Assembly: GCF_030142075.1 (NCBI RefSeq) | Contig: NZ_CP126241.1 | Coordinates: 1,364,001 to 1,428,000 of the forward strand | From: Arthrobacter sp. zg-Y20 | GTDB taxonomy: Bacteria; Actinomycetota; Actinomycetes; Actinomycetales; Micrococcaceae | Length of the DNA stretch: 64,000 nt | Reading direction: 5' to 3' | In this document: positions 47,334 to 56,560 of the stretch, in pieces | Layout of the letters: the number at the start of each line of letters is the position of its first letter | How positions within the stretch are numbered: position 1 is the first letter of the stretch | Program-made: the position numbers and the translations under genes | The notes under the pieces: model-generated | Seen by the model: the letters and a program-made list of their open reading frames with translations, nothing else | What the model was told of the DNA's origin: nothing | Databases searched by the model: none

Positions 47334-48590
47334 ATGCCCAGCGCTGACGCTTCCGCGCATAACAGCAACGACACCATAGCCATCAACCTCAGCGGGTCCC
47401 TCAACCCCACCCTGAAGCTGGATCTGGAGTCCGAAGAGGCCCGCCGGCTGCGGGACGCGGATCTGGCTGAGCTGGACCGGACCGGCGGGCCGGACGCCCG
47501 CCGGTCGTCGTCGGCGCCTGCGCCCGCGGTTGAGCCCGCGTCTCCGCCGGTGCCCAGGGCAGCGCCCAAGACAGCAGCCAAGTCTCCAGCGGCCCAGAAG
47601 GCACCCGCACGTTCGCGTGCCGCCACGGCCCGCTCGGCTGCCGAGGAGCTGCGGTCCACCCCTGCCGGCCGTGCCATCGGCAGCTACCTGCAGCACATGG
47701 CCGTGGAACGCGGCCTGGCCGTGAACACCTTGGATGCCTACCGCCGCGACCTGCTCCGCTACGCACGTTTCCTGAGCGCCAGGGGAGTGGAGGACATTTC
47801 CCGCATCACCCGGCACGACGTTACGGCCTTCGCCCAGTCCATCTCGGAAGGCTCCGACGGCGCCTCCGCGCTGAGCCTGCGTTCGGCAGCCCGGACCGTG
47901 GTAGCGGTGCGCGGCCTGCACCGCTTCTGGGCGCTGGAGGGCATGACCACCGCCGACCCGGCGTCGGACGTCCACCCGCCCATGGCCGGCAAGCGCCTGC
48001 CCAAGGCCATCAGCGTCAGCGAAGTGACCCGCATCCTCGAGGCCGTCTCGCTGGATACCCCTTCAGGCCTGCGCGACCGTGCCCTGCTGGAATTCCTGTA
48101 TTCCACCGGCGCGCGCATCAGCGAGGCCGTGGGGCTGGACGTGGATGACCTGTCCCTGGAACGCATTCCGGCCAAGGGCCCGGACGTGGTGCGGCTGTTC
48201 GGCAAGGGCTCCAAGGAGCGCCTGGTTCCGCTGGGCTCCTATGCCGCACGCGCGCTGGACGACTACCTGGTCCGCGGCCGCCCGGCCGCATCGGCCAAGG
48301 GCAAGGGAACCCCTGCGCTGTTCCTGAACGCGCGCGGCGGCCGGCTGTCCCGGCAGAGCGCCTGGACCATCCTCAAAAACGCCGCCGAAAAAGCCAATAT
48401 CGGGCGCGACGTTTCCCCGCACACACTGCGCCACTCCTTTGCCACCCACCTGCTTGAAGGTGGAGCGGACGTGCGTGTGGTCCAGGAGCTGCTCGGCCAC
48501 GCCTCGGTGACCACCACGCAGGTCTACACCCTCGTCACCGCCGAAACCCTGCGCGAGGTTTACGCGGCGGCACACCCCCGGGCGCTCTGA
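47334..48590 (+). CDS. xerD: Tyrosine site-specific recombinase, XerD type, with N-terminal extension
   Basis: Resolves chromosome dimers at dif with XerC. From about residue 112: SAM-like core-binding domain ([28 protein letters not shown] in two parts) and catalytic domain with Arg261 ([14 protein letters not shown]), His363 and Arg366 ([20 protein letters not shown]), His389 ([10 protein letters not shown]) and the nucleophile Tyr398. XerD is normally about 300 residues; this has 418 because of an Ala/Pro/Lys-rich extension of about 110 residues. No good internal start lies at the core boundary, so I kept ATG 47334. Confidence 0.92.
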   Translation: MPSADASAHNSNDTIAINLSGSLNPTLKLDLESEEARRLRDADLAELDRTGGPDARRSSSAPAPAVEPASPPVPRAAPKTAAKSPAAQKAPARSRAATARSAAEELRSTPAGRAIGSYLQHMAVERGLAVNTLDAYRRDLLRYARFLSARGVEDISRITRHDVTAFAQSISEGSDGASALSLRSAARTVVAVRGLHRFWALEGMTTADPASDVHPPMAGKRLPKAISVSEVTRILEAVSLDTPSGLRDRALLEFLYSTGARISEAVGLDVDDLSLERIPAKGPDVVRLFGKGSKERLVPLGSYAARALDDYLVRGRPAASAKGKGTPALFLNARGGRLSRQSAWTILKNAAEKANIGRDVSPHTLRHSFATHLLEGGADVRVVQELLGHASVTTTQVYTLVTAETLREVYAAAHPRAL

Positions 48591-49090
48591 TGGATTCCGC
48601 CGCCGGACGGTCCTTCCGGGCTTCCCCGGTGGTCCTGTGCTTCCTCTTCCGGGATACCCGGGACGGCACCCAGGTGCTGATGGGACTGAAGAAGACCGGC
48701 TTCGGCCTCGGCCGCGTGGTCACGCTCGGCGGGCATATTGAAGCAGGGGAGACCCCGGAACAGGCGGCCGTCCGCGAGGTTCAGGAAGAATCCGGCGTAG
48801 CAGTGCAGGAAGCGGACCTGCAGCGTGCCGGCACCATCGAATGGATATTCCCCGCACAGCCGGCCCTGGACATGTCCACGGTTCTGTTCCGGGCGCACCA
48901 TTGGGAGGGGGAACCGGTGGAGACCTCCGAAATCCTTCCCGCCTGGTATGCCCCCGGGGAGATGCCCTACGCCAGCATGTGGCCGGACTCGGCGCACTGG
49001 ATGCCCCGCCTGCTGTCCGGCGAATACTTCGATGCCGTTGTCACCATCGCCGACGACAACGTCAACGTGGCAAGCATCGTCTTTTCCTAA
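48590..49090 (+). CDS. Nudix hydrolase, MTH1-like
   Basis: A 166-residue protein with Nudix box GGHIEAGETPEQAAVREVQE followed by ESGV, and a C-terminus reading MPYASMWPDSAHWMPRLLSG, a pattern of the 8-oxo-dGTPase MTH1 group. Its ATG shares one base with the xerD stop (TGATG), so it is translationally coupled. The exact substrate is inference. Confidence 0.88.
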   Translation: MDSAAGRSFRASPVVLCFLFRDTRDGTQVLMGLKKTGFGLGRVVTLGGHIEAGETPEQAAVREVQEESGVAVQEADLQRAGTIEWIFPAQPALDMSTVLFRAHHWEGEPVETSEILPAWYAPGEMPYASMWPDSAHWMPRLLSGEYFDAVVTIADDNVNVASIVFS

Positions 49091-49177
49091 CCTCCCAAAC
49101 CCAAGGACCGTGCTCCCGGTACGGAACCAAGCAGGGGATGAAGAGTCCGGATCCGGATAGGGAGCCAAGACGCAGAG

Positions 49178-49277
49178 GAGGCCCCGAGGGTCCCGGAGGA
49201 AAGGCGGCTTTAATATTCCTTGCGAGCTCTGCGAGCAGGGAATTTCGTTGCCGCCGTTCGGGGACCCTCGGGACCTC
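49178..49277. repeat. Nested inverted repeat (100 nt) between convergent genes
   Basis: Three stems share one axis: 49178-49194 with 49261-49277 (17 positions, one mismatch on the plus strand that becomes U-G on the minus strand), GGCGGC/GCCGCC (49203-49208 with 49250-49255), and ATTCCTTGC/GCAGGGAAT (49215-49223 with 49235-49243). It lies after the 3' ends of the Nudix and prpC genes. It could be a terminator, a small RNA, or a dispersed repeat. Confidence 0.75.
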
Positions 49278-49305
49278 AGACCTCACCCAAGGCTAGAGAT
49301 GAAAC

Positions 49306-50439
49306 CTACGGCAGGTGCCGCTCCTCAGCCCCGTTGTACTCACTCAGCGGCCGGATCAGGGAGTTGGCTTCCAGCTGCTCCATGATGTGCGCCGTCCACC
49401 CGGTGATCCGGGCCGCCACGAACAGCGGCGTGAAGGTCGGCGTATCGAAGCCCATCAGGTGGTAGACGGGACCGGCCGGGTAGTCCAGGTTCGGCAGGAT
49501 GTTCTTGCGCTCACCCATGGCCGATTCCAGGGCCGTGTACAGTTCGCCGAGGTCGGAACGGTCGTAGTGCTTGACCATGTTGTCCAGGGAGGCCTTCATG
49601 GTCGGCACCCGGGAGTCGCCGTTCTTGTAGACCCGGTGGCCGAAGCCCATGATCTTCTTCTTCTGCTCCAGCGCCTCATCGAGCCAGGCAGCGGCGTGGG
49701 CCGCGACGTCGCCGTCGGCCGCGCTCTGCGTGATCTCCGCGAAGGTGTGCATCACGGCCTCATTGGCGCCGCCGTGCAGCGGGCCCTTGAGGGCGCCGAT
49801 GGCACCGGTGACGGCTGAATGCAGGTCCGCGAGGGTGGAGGTGATCACCCGGGCGGTGAACGTGGACGCGTTGAAGGAGTGCTCCGCGTAGAGGATCATC
49901 GAGACGTTGAAGGCCTCCACCACCTCGGGGGCGGCTTCCTCGCCGAAGGTCATCCACAGGAAGTTCGCTGAATAGCCGAGGTCCTCGCGTGGCTCCACCA
50001 GTTCCTGGCCGCGCCGGCGGCGCTGGTCATAGGCGACCACGGCAGGCATGGCAGCGAACAGGCTGACTGCCTTCTCCATGTTGGCCTGCACCGAGGAGTC
50101 CTCGGCCAGTTCATGCGACGCACCGAGGACGGACGCCGCGGTACGGCACACATCCATGGGGTGGCAGGTTACCGGCAGGGCATCGATCACGGCCTTCAGT
50201 TCCGGGCTCAGTGCCCGCTGGCTGCGCTCCCCGTCGGTGAACTCCGCCAGCTCGGCCTCGGTGGGCAGCTCGCCGTTCCAGAGCAGGTAGGCCACCTCTT
50301 CGAAGCTGCACCGGGCGGCGAGTTCCTGCACCGGGTAGCCGCGGTAAAGCAGGGAGTTCGTTTCCGGGTTGACCTTGGAAATGCGGGTGGTGTCTACGAG
50401 TACCCCCGCCAGGCCCTTGTGGATCTGGGTATCAGTCAT
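49306..50439 (-). CDS. prpC: 2-Methylcitrate synthase (citrate synthase family)
   Basis: Condenses propionyl-CoA with oxaloacetate. Catalytic residues as in citrate synthase: His222 (GPLHGGANEAVM), His268 (MGFGHRVYKNGDSR) and Asp319 (LPNLDYPAGPVYHLMG). The N-terminus IHKGLAGVLVDTTRISKVNP, and length 377, are typical of the type II methylcitrate/citrate synthases. ATG 50439 has AAGGAG at good spacing. Last gene of the gntR-prpD-prpB-prpC group; the context supports 2-methylcitrate over plain citrate synthase. Confidence 0.93.
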   Translation of the reverse strand: MTDTQIHKGLAGVLVDTTRISKVNPETNSLLYRGYPVQELAARCSFEEVAYLLWNGELPTEAELAEFTDGERSQRALSPELKAVIDALPVTCHPMDVCRTAASVLGASHELAEDSSVQANMEKAVSLFAAMPAVVAYDQRRRRGQELVEPREDLGYSANFLWMTFGEEAAPEVVEAFNVSMILYAEHSFNASTFTARVITSTLADLHSAVTGAIGALKGPLHGGANEAVMHTFAEITQSAADGDVAAHAAAWLDEALEQKKKIMGFGHRVYKNGDSRVPTMKASLDNMVKHYDRSDLGELYTALESAMGERKNILPNLDYPAGPVYHLMGFDTPTFTPLFVAARITGWTAHIMEQLEANSLIRPLSEYNGAEERHLP

Positions 50440-50482
50440 TGCTGCTGGCTCCTTCGAAAGTGCGGTAAATGCCTGGCCGGTC

Positions 50483-51388
50483 CTAGCGGGTGCCCGGAAC
50501 CTGGAAATTGAAAACGGACGTGTCGAAGTGGTTGTACGCCTCATAATCCACCAGATCGTACAAACGCGCACGTGTGAGCATATTGGGCACGTCCGCTTCC
50601 TGGGTGCCGTGCGCCTTGATGGTCTCCAGCGTCCGTTCGGCTGCGCCCATGGCGCTGCGCAGCAGGGTGACCGGGTAGATCACCATGTTCACGCCCACCG
50701 AGGAGAGCTCCTCATAGGTGAACAGCTCGCTTTTGCCGAACTCGGTCATGTTGGCCAGGATCGGGACGTCGACGGCGGCGCGGATGGCGGCGAATTCCTC
50801 CAGCGACTTCATGGCCTCGGGGAAGATGGCGTCGGCTCCGGCGTCGACCAGCGCCCGGGCGCGGTCCTGCGCCGCCTCCAGGCCGTCCACGGCACGGATG
50901 TCGGTGCGGGCCATGATCAGGAAGTTCGGGTCCCGGCGGGCGTCCGCTGCGGCACGGATCCGCTTGACTGCGGTTTCGGTGTCCACCACGTTCTTGCCGT
51001 CCAGGTGGCCGCAGCGCTTGGGATTGAACTGGTCCTCGATGTGGCAGCCGGCCAGGCCGGCGTTTTCGAGTTCCTGGATGGTGCGGGCCACGTTCATCGG
51101 CTCGCCGAATCCGGTGTCCGCGTCCACGATGGCGGGCAGGTTGGTCATTCGGGCAATCTGCCCGGCCCGGGTGGCCACCTCGGTGAGGGTGGTCAGGCCG
51201 ATGTCCGGCAGGCCGAGGTCATTGGCCAGCACGGCGCCGGAGATGTAGACACCGTCGAATTCCTTTTCCTCAATGAGGCGGGCTGAGAGCGGGTTGAAGG
51301 CGCCGGGGAACTGCTGGAGCGTACCGGAGGCCAGGCCTTCGCGGAAGGCGATCCGCTTCGCTTCGGGGGTAACGGAGGAGTACAGCAT
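50483..51388 (-). CDS. prpB: 2-Methylisocitrate lyase
   Basis: Splits 2-methylisocitrate into pyruvate and succinate. Family features: PGAFNPLSARLIEEKEFDGV, metal loop PAIVDADTGFGEP (about 86-98), and the catalytic CysKRCGH motif NPKRCGHLDG (Cys126), plus HIEDQ upstream of it. 301 residues. ATG 51388 directly follows the prpD stop. Confidence 0.95.
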   Translation of the reverse strand: MLYSSVTPEAKRIAFREGLASGTLQQFPGAFNPLSARLIEEKEFDGVYISGAVLANDLGLPDIGLTTLTEVATRAGQIARMTNLPAIVDADTGFGEPMNVARTIQELENAGLAGCHIEDQFNPKRCGHLDGKNVVDTETAVKRIRAAADARRDPNFLIMARTDIRAVDGLEAAQDRARALVDAGADAIFPEAMKSLEEFAAIRAAVDVPILANMTEFGKSELFTYEELSSVGVNMVIYPVTLLRSAMGAAERTLETIKAHGTQEADVPNMLTRARLYDLVDYEAYNHFDTSVFNFQVPGTR

Positions 51389-52906
51389 TTAGAAGAGTCC
51401 CTTCGGTGCGGCGGCGGGGCTGATGACGCCGTCGGCGGCGGTGATGTTCAGCTGGTCCAGCTGGCCGGCGGCCAGTTCGGGCAGGCGCTGCACTGTGGCC
51501 AGGAACCGTTCGATCTCCTCTTCGGAGACCAGGCCGGCAGCCAGGGTGCGGAACTTGTTGATGTACTGCTCGCGGGCAAACGGCTTGGCGCCCAGCGGGT
51601 GTGCGTCCGCCACGGCAATTTCGTCGGTGATGACGGTGCCGTCGGTCAGCACGATGGTGACCTTGCCGCCGAAGGCCTTCTCGTTGATGTCCAGCGAGTG
51701 GTAGCGGCGGGTCCATTCCGGATCCTCCACCGTGGTGACCTTGTGCCACAGCTCCACGGTGTCCGGGCGTCCGGCGCGTTCGGGGGAGTAGGAGTCCACG
51801 TGGTGCCAGGCGCCGTCCTGCAGGGCAACGGTGAAGATGTACGGGATGGAGTGGTCCAGGGTTTCGCGCGATGCGGTGGGATCGTACTTCTGCGGATCGT
51901 TGGCACCGGAGCCGATCACGTAGTGGGTGTGGTGCGAGGTGGCGATCAGGACGCTTTCCACGTTGGCCGGATCCGCTGCTTCGGGGTGCTCGGCGGAAAT
52001 CCTGCGGGCCAGGTCGATCCAGGCCTGGGCCTGGTATTCGGCGGAGTGTTCCTTGGTGTAGGTGTCCAGGATGGCGCGCTTGGCTTCGCCCTCTTCAGGC
52101 AGCGGCACCTCGTAGGCGGCGTCGGGGCCGTCCAGCATCCATGCAATGACGCCGTCTTCGCCTTCGTAGATGGGGGTGGGGGAAGTCTGGCCGCGCATGG
52201 CGCGGTCCACGGCTTCCACGGCCATCTTGCCGGCGAACGCCGGGGCGTGCGCCTTCCAGGTGGAGATCTCGCCCTTGCGGGACTGCCGGGTGGCGGTGGT
52301 GGTGTGCAGGGCCTGGCCCACGGCCTGGAAGATGGTGTCGACGTCGAGCCCCAGCAAGGTGCCGATGCCGGCGGCGGCGGAAGGGCCGAGGTGGGCCACG
52401 TGGTCGATCTTGTGCCGATGCAGGCAGATGGCCTTGGCCAGATTGACCTGGATTTCGTAGCCGGTGGCGATGCCGCGGATCAGGTCCCGGCCGGAGGCGC
52501 CGGTGTGCTGGGCGACGGCGAGGACCGGGGGGATGTTGTCGCCGGGGTGGGAGTACTCAGCGGCCAGGAAGGTGTCGTGGTAGTCCAGTTCGCGCACGGC
52601 CACACCGTTGGCCCAGGCAGCCCATTCGGGGCTGGTCTTGGCCAGCACGCCGAAGAGCGAGGCGCCCTTGCCGTGGGCGGAAGGGGAGAAGGACAGCGCC
52701 TGGGCGCGGGCGGCGACAATGGGTCCGCGGTTCAGGGAGGCGATGGCCACGGAGGCGTTGTCGATGATGCGGTTGATGACCATGTCCGTGACGTCGTCGG
52801 TGACGTCCACGGGGTCGGCGGCAACCTTGGCGATCTTGTAGGCCAGCTGGTCCTCGCGGGCCAGCTTCTCATCGCTGCGGTAGACGCGTACTTTATGCAG
52901 GTTCAC
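51389..52906 (-). CDS. prpD: 2-Methylcitrate dehydratase
   Basis: Dehydrates 2-methylcitrate to 2-methyl-cis-aconitate (MmgE/PrpD family, 505 residues). Landmarks: [60 protein letters not shown] and [20 protein letters not shown]. It starts GTG 52906, overlapping the end of the GntR gene by 4 nt. The next step (hydration by aconitase) needs an enzyme not in this window. Confidence 0.95.
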   Translation of the reverse strand: MNLHKVRVYRSDEKLAREDQLAYKIAKVAADPVDVTDDVTDMVINRIIDNASVAIASLNRGPIVAARAQALSFSPSAHGKGASLFGVLAKTSPEWAAWANGVAVRELDYHDTFLAAEYSHPGDNIPPVLAVAQHTGASGRDLIRGIATGYEIQVNLAKAICLHRHKIDHVAHLGPSAAAGIGTLLGLDVDTIFQAVGQALHTTTATRQSRKGEISTWKAHAPAFAGKMAVEAVDRAMRGQTSPTPIYEGEDGVIAWMLDGPDAAYEVPLPEEGEAKRAILDTYTKEHSAEYQAQAWIDLARRISAEHPEAADPANVESVLIATSHHTHYVIGSGANDPQKYDPTASRETLDHSIPYIFTVALQDGAWHHVDSYSPERAGRPDTVELWHKVTTVEDPEWTRRYHSLDINEKAFGGKVTIVLTDGTVITDEIAVADAHPLGAKPFAREQYINKFRTLAAGLVSEEEIERFLATVQRLPELAAGQLDQLNITAADGVISPAAAPKGLF

Positions 52907-53598
52907 GGTTTGTCCTTTATTTCAGGGGTAGTGGTCCGCCCGGGGACGGTGGTCCCGGGGGCGGCGGTCCGGGCGGACCGAAGGTGTTCGAGGCTTTTGT
53001 GCAGGTGGACGGCGACGGCGGCGGAGGCAAGGTCAGCATCTCCGGCGGCAACGGCGTCGGCAATGGTGGCGTGTTCCGCGGCCGTTTCAAGCAGCCGCTG
53101 CGGGTTGTCCTTCGCCAGGCGCCGGACGCGGACCAGATGCAGGCGGACGTTGCGAAGTGCCTGCACCAGATAGGCGTTGGCTGCGGCCTCGTCCATGGCG
53201 GCATCCAGTTCGGCCACCAGGGCGTAGTACCCGGTGCGGTCGCTGTCCGCGTATCCGATCAGTTCCCCGGCGGCACGGAACCGGGTGGCCAGCGTACGGA
53301 AGGCAGCTTCCTGCCCGCGGACCGCGGCGAGCGCCGCTGCCTTGCATTCCAGCGCCTGCCGCAGTTCGAAGAGTTCAGCCACGGTGTCCAGGGAAATGCC
53401 GGTAACGACGACGCCGCGCCCGCTGTGCGGAGCGGCCAGTCCGTCGGCGGTGAGGCGGCTGAGGGCTTCGCGCAGCGGAGTGCGGGAGACCCCGAGCCGG
53501 GCGGACTGCTCAACTTCGCCCAGTACCGTCCCGGGAGGCAGCTGCCAATCCACAATGTCCTGCCGCAAGGTGGCATAAGCGCGGTCACTTGCCCGCAT
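52903..53598 (-). CDS. GntR-family (FadR subgroup, FCD domain) regulator
   Basis: A 231-residue protein with an N-terminal winged helix ([40 protein letters not shown]) and a C-terminal all-helical FCD ligand domain ([55 protein letters not shown]). ATG 53598 has AGGAGG 6 nt upstream. As first gene of the prpDBC group, probably its local regulator, responding to a methylcitrate-cycle intermediate. Two TGTATACA palindromes lie upstream. Confidence 0.88.
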   Translation of the reverse strand: MRASDRAYATLRQDIVDWQLPPGTVLGEVEQSARLGVSRTPLREALSRLTADGLAAPHSGRGVVVTGISLDTVAELFELRQALECKAAALAAVRGQEAAFRTLATRFRAAGELIGYADSDRTGYYALVAELDAAMDEAAANAYLVQALRNVRLHLVRVRRLAKDNPQRLLETAAEHATIADAVAAGDADLASAAVAVHLHKSLEHLRSARTAAPGTTVPGRTTTPEIKDKP

Positions 53599-53641
53599 AG
53601 TCCGCCTCCTTGCGTCAGATACCTGCGTTACTTTCACCACA

Positions 53642-53715
53642 GTGTATACACGAGAGAGCAAATTAACGTATCCGGGCTCACAATTGGCCGCTGGACCTGC
53701 GGCTCTGTATACAGA
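53642..53715. promoter_or_regulatory. Paired GntR operators between gntR and prpE
   Basis: Perfect palindromes GTGTATACAC (53642-53651) and TCTGTATACAGA (53704-53715) share the core TGTATACA, the usual FadR-subgroup half-site pattern. Their centres are 63 bp apart, six helical turns. They lie in the 271-bp region between the divergent gntR and prpE genes, so one regulator could act on both sides. Confidence 0.75.
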
Positions 53716-53869
53716 TGGGCCTTCATTGGTCGACGCTGTCCGTGTGACGCAGCTATGCGGGAGTACTGCATCCGGTCGAGATCCCCACCCGGGTCTTCCG
53801 GCCCACCATTGAGCGGCGCAGCTGCGCAGGTACCATGGCGCCTACCACGCCGGATCAAGGAGGATTCAG

Positions 53870-55789
53870 ATGGGCGAGCGCGACACCTATGCAGCGGCCT
53901 ATGCCCGCAGTATGTCGGATCCCGAGGGCTTCTGGCTGGAGGCTGCAGCCCTGGTGGACTGGGACACCCCTCCGGCACTCGCCCTCGACACTTCCAAGGC
54001 GCCCCTCTATGCCTGGTTCCCCGACGGCCGGCTGAACACCAGCGTCAACGCCCTGGACCGGCATGTTGCAGCGGGCCGCGGAGACAACGCGGCCCTCATC
54101 TATGACTCCGCGATGCTCGGCACCAGCCGCACCTACTCCTACCGCGAGCTGCTGGCGGAAGTGGAGGCGTTCGCCGGGGTGCTCCGCGGCCTGGGCGTGG
54201 CCGCGGGGGACCGGGTGATCATCTACCTGCCGATGATCCCCGAGGCCGTGATCGCCATGCTTGCCACCGCCCGGCTGGGTGCGGTGCACTCGGTGGTGTT
54301 CGGCGGCTTCGCGCCCCGTGAACTGGCAGCCCGGATCGACGACGCCGGGCCCAAGGTGATCGTGACGGCCAGCGGGGGACTGGAACCCAAGCGCCGGGTG
54401 GAGTACCTGCCCGCCGTGGCCGAAGCGCTGGAGACCGCGGCACGCCGGGTGGGCGCCGTCGTCGTCGCCGAACGCGACGGCTTCACCGCCTCCCGGAAGC
54501 AGTACGACGGCACCGGCGGGGCGGCCTGGCTGGACTGGACGGCGCTCGCCGCCGCCGCGGCACCCGCCGGACCGGTGAGCGTGGCCGCCACGGATCCGCT
54601 GTACATCCTCTACACCTCCGGCACCACCGGCTCGCCCAAGGGGGTGGTGCGGGACAACGGCTCCCATGCCGTCGCCATGGCCTGGTCCATGGAAAACATC
54701 TACGGAATCGGCCCGCGGCAGGTGATGTGGACCGCGTCGGACGTCGGCTGGGTGGTGGGGCATTCCTACATCGTCTATGCGCCCCTGATCGCCGGGGCAA
54801 CCACCGTGCTGTACGAAGGAAAGCCGGTGGGCACCCCCGACGCCGGCGCCTTCTGGCGGGTGGCCGCCGACCACGGCGTGGACGTCCTGTTCACCGCCCC
54901 GACCGCCCTGCGCGCGATCCGCAAGGCGGACCCCAACGCCGCCGAGCCGGCCAATTACGACCTCTCCCGGCTGCGCTACCTCTTCTCAGCCGGGGAGCGC
55001 CTGGACCCCGCCACCATGGACTGGGCGGGCACAGCCCTGGAGGTGCCGGTGATCGACCACTGGTGGCAGACCGAAACCGGCTGGGCCATTTGCGCCAACC
55101 CCGTGGGGTTGCAGGAGCTGCCGGTGAAGCCGGGCTCGCCCACCGTGCCCGTGCCGGGCTTCGATGTGCGCATCCTGGACGGAAGCGGCACCGAGGTTCC
55201 GCCCGGAACCGAGGGCAACATTGCCCTGAAGCTGCCGCTGCCCCCGGGCACCCTCCGGACCCTGTGGGGCAGTGATGACCGCTACCGGGCCGCATACCTG
55301 GAAGTCTTCGAGGGGTACTACGCCACCGGTGACTCCGGCTACCGGGACCAGGACGGCTACGTGTACGTGATGGGCCGCACCGATGACGTCATCAACGTGT
55401 CCGGGCACCGGCTCTCCACCGGGGCCATGGAGGAGGCCGTCGGCTCCCATCCGGATGTGGCCGAGTGCGCGGTGATCGGGGTCGCGGATCCGGTCAAGGG
55501 CCAGCGGCCCTGCGGTTTTGTGGTGCTCAAGTCCGGCTCGGAGATCGACGCCGGCCGGCTGCAGGCGGAGCTGGTGGAGCGGGTGCGCTCGCGGATCGGT
55601 GCCGTGGCGGACTTCAAGGACGTGCAGGTGGTGGACGCACTGCCCAAGACCCGCTCCGGGAAGGTGCTGCGCAAGACCATGCGCCAGATCGCCGACGGCG
55701 TGCCCCACACGGTGCCCTCCACCATCGAGGACCCGGGAGTCATCGACGCACTGGCGCCGCTGCTGCGGCCCGAAGCCTCAACCCGTTAG
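53870..55789 (+). CDS. prpE: Propionyl-CoA synthetase (acetyl-CoA synthetase family)
   Basis: Activates propionate to propionyl-CoA through an adenylate. ANL superfamily motifs: LYILYTSGTTGSPKGVVRDN, VMWTASDVGWVVGHSYIVYA, WWQTETGWAIC, GYYATGDSGYRDQDGYVYVM, and the C-terminal SGKVLRKTMRQIADG with the acetylation-prone lysine. The PrpE-like segment YEGKPVGTPDAGAFWRV favours propionate, as does the neighbouring methylcitrate operon. 639 residues; AGGAGG before ATG. Divergent from gntR. Confidence 0.9.
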   Translation: MGERDTYAAAYARSMSDPEGFWLEAAALVDWDTPPALALDTSKAPLYAWFPDGRLNTSVNALDRHVAAGRGDNAALIYDSAMLGTSRTYSYRELLAEVEAFAGVLRGLGVAAGDRVIIYLPMIPEAVIAMLATARLGAVHSVVFGGFAPRELAARIDDAGPKVIVTASGGLEPKRRVEYLPAVAEALETAARRVGAVVVAERDGFTASRKQYDGTGGAAWLDWTALAAAAAPAGPVSVAATDPLYILYTSGTTGSPKGVVRDNGSHAVAMAWSMENIYGIGPRQVMWTASDVGWVVGHSYIVYAPLIAGATTVLYEGKPVGTPDAGAFWRVAADHGVDVLFTAPTALRAIRKADPNAAEPANYDLSRLRYLFSAGERLDPATMDWAGTALEVPVIDHWWQTETGWAICANPVGLQELPVKPGSPTVPVPGFDVRILDGSGTEVPPGTEGNIALKLPLPPGTLRTLWGSDDRYRAAYLEVFEGYYATGDSGYRDQDGYVYVMGRTDDVINVSGHRLSTGAMEEAVGSHPDVAECAVIGVADPVKGQRPCGFVVLKSGSEIDAGRLQAELVERVRSRIGAVADFKDVQVVDALPKTRSGKVLRKTMRQIADGVPHTVPSTIEDPGVIDALAPLLRPEASTR

Positions 55790-56560
55790 CTACCAGCGCC
55801 AGCTGTACTCCAGCTCGGGCCGGCCCCGGGTCCCGTATCGCGGCGAGCGCAGCACCGACTGCTCCTCGGCAAGGTGCTCCAGGTACCGCCGCGCCGTAAT
55901 CCGGGACATTGCCAGTTCCGCAGAAACCTCGGAGGCCGACAGCGGGGAAGGGGCACGCTTGAGCAGGTCGGCCACCGCTTCCAGGGTTTCCCCGGACATT
56001 CCCTTGGGCAGCGGGGTGGCCACGGTGGGGCGCAGCGCCGCAAACGCGCTGTCCACTTCGCTCTGGGTGGTCGACGCCGCCTGCTCGCCCATCCGCCGCC
56101 GGTATTCCGCGTAGGTGGTGAGCTTGGTGCTGAACGCCGAGAAGGTAAAGGGCTTGATGAGGTAACCGACAATGCCGCCGGACATCGCGCCGCGGACCAC
56201 GGCCAGGTCCCGAACCGCGGTAATGGCAATAACGTCCACGGGCAGGCCCGCCCCGCGGATCCGGCGCAGCAGGTCCAGCCCGTGCAGGTCCGGCAAGTTC
56301 ATGTCCAGCAGCACCAGGTCGATTCCCTGTCCGGCGTCGGATCCGCTGCCCGGCCCGCTGCCCGGCCCGCTGCCCGGCCCGCTGCCCGGCCCGCTGCCCG
56401 GTGCTGCGTCGACCTTCAGGGCCGTGATGGCTTCGGTGCCGGTGCGGGCAATGCCTGCCAGCCGGAAGCCGGGGATGCGGCGGACATACTCGGCATGCGC
56501 CTCGGCGGGGATTTCCTCGTCCTCCACCACCAGGACACCGATCGTCGTGGAATCGGTCAT
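55790..56560 (-). CDS. CitB/DcuR-family response regulator with repeat insert
   Basis: A 256-residue regulator. Receiver domain: acidic pair Glu13/Asp14, phospho-acceptor Asp86 in LVLLDMNLPDLHGLDLLRRI, switch Thr in VIAITAVRDL and Lys in YLIKPFTF. The C-terminus holds a winged-helix-like DNA-binding part (LSASEVSAELAMSRITARRY). A Gly-Ser-Gly-Pro repeat (about 54-75) sits between helix 2 and strand 3 of the receiver. It follows the sensor gene with an ATGA overlap and ends against the prpE stop. Likely controls dctA. Confidence 0.9.
   Translation of the reverse strand: MTDSTTIGVLVVEDEEIPAEAHAEYVRRIPGFRLAGIARTGTEAITALKVDAAPGSGPGSGPGSGPGSGPGSGSDAGQGIDLVLLDMNLPDLHGLDLLRRIRGAGLPVDVIAITAVRDLAVVRGAMSGGIVGYLIKPFTFSAFSTKLTTYAEYRRRMGEQAASTTQSEVDSAFAALRPTVATPLPKGMSGETLEAVADLLKRAPSPLSASEVSAELAMSRITARRYLEHLAEEQSVLRSPRYGTRGRPELEYSWRW
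56343..56402. repeat. 12-bp tandem repeat inside the response regulator gene
   Basis: Five copies of CCGCTGCCCGGC (last one ending T), in frame on the minus strand, encode the Gly-Ser-Gly-Pro insert of the receiver domain. Confidence 0.95.

Noticed and set aside
49062-49286. 74-codon minus-strand frame across the nested inverted repeat
   Set aside because: It is explained by the inverted repeat; no ribosome site and it runs into the 3' end of the Nudix gene.
51599-53173. Long plus-strand frame over prpD and gntR
   Set aside because: Gly/Val-rich shadow of two well-supported minus-strand genes.
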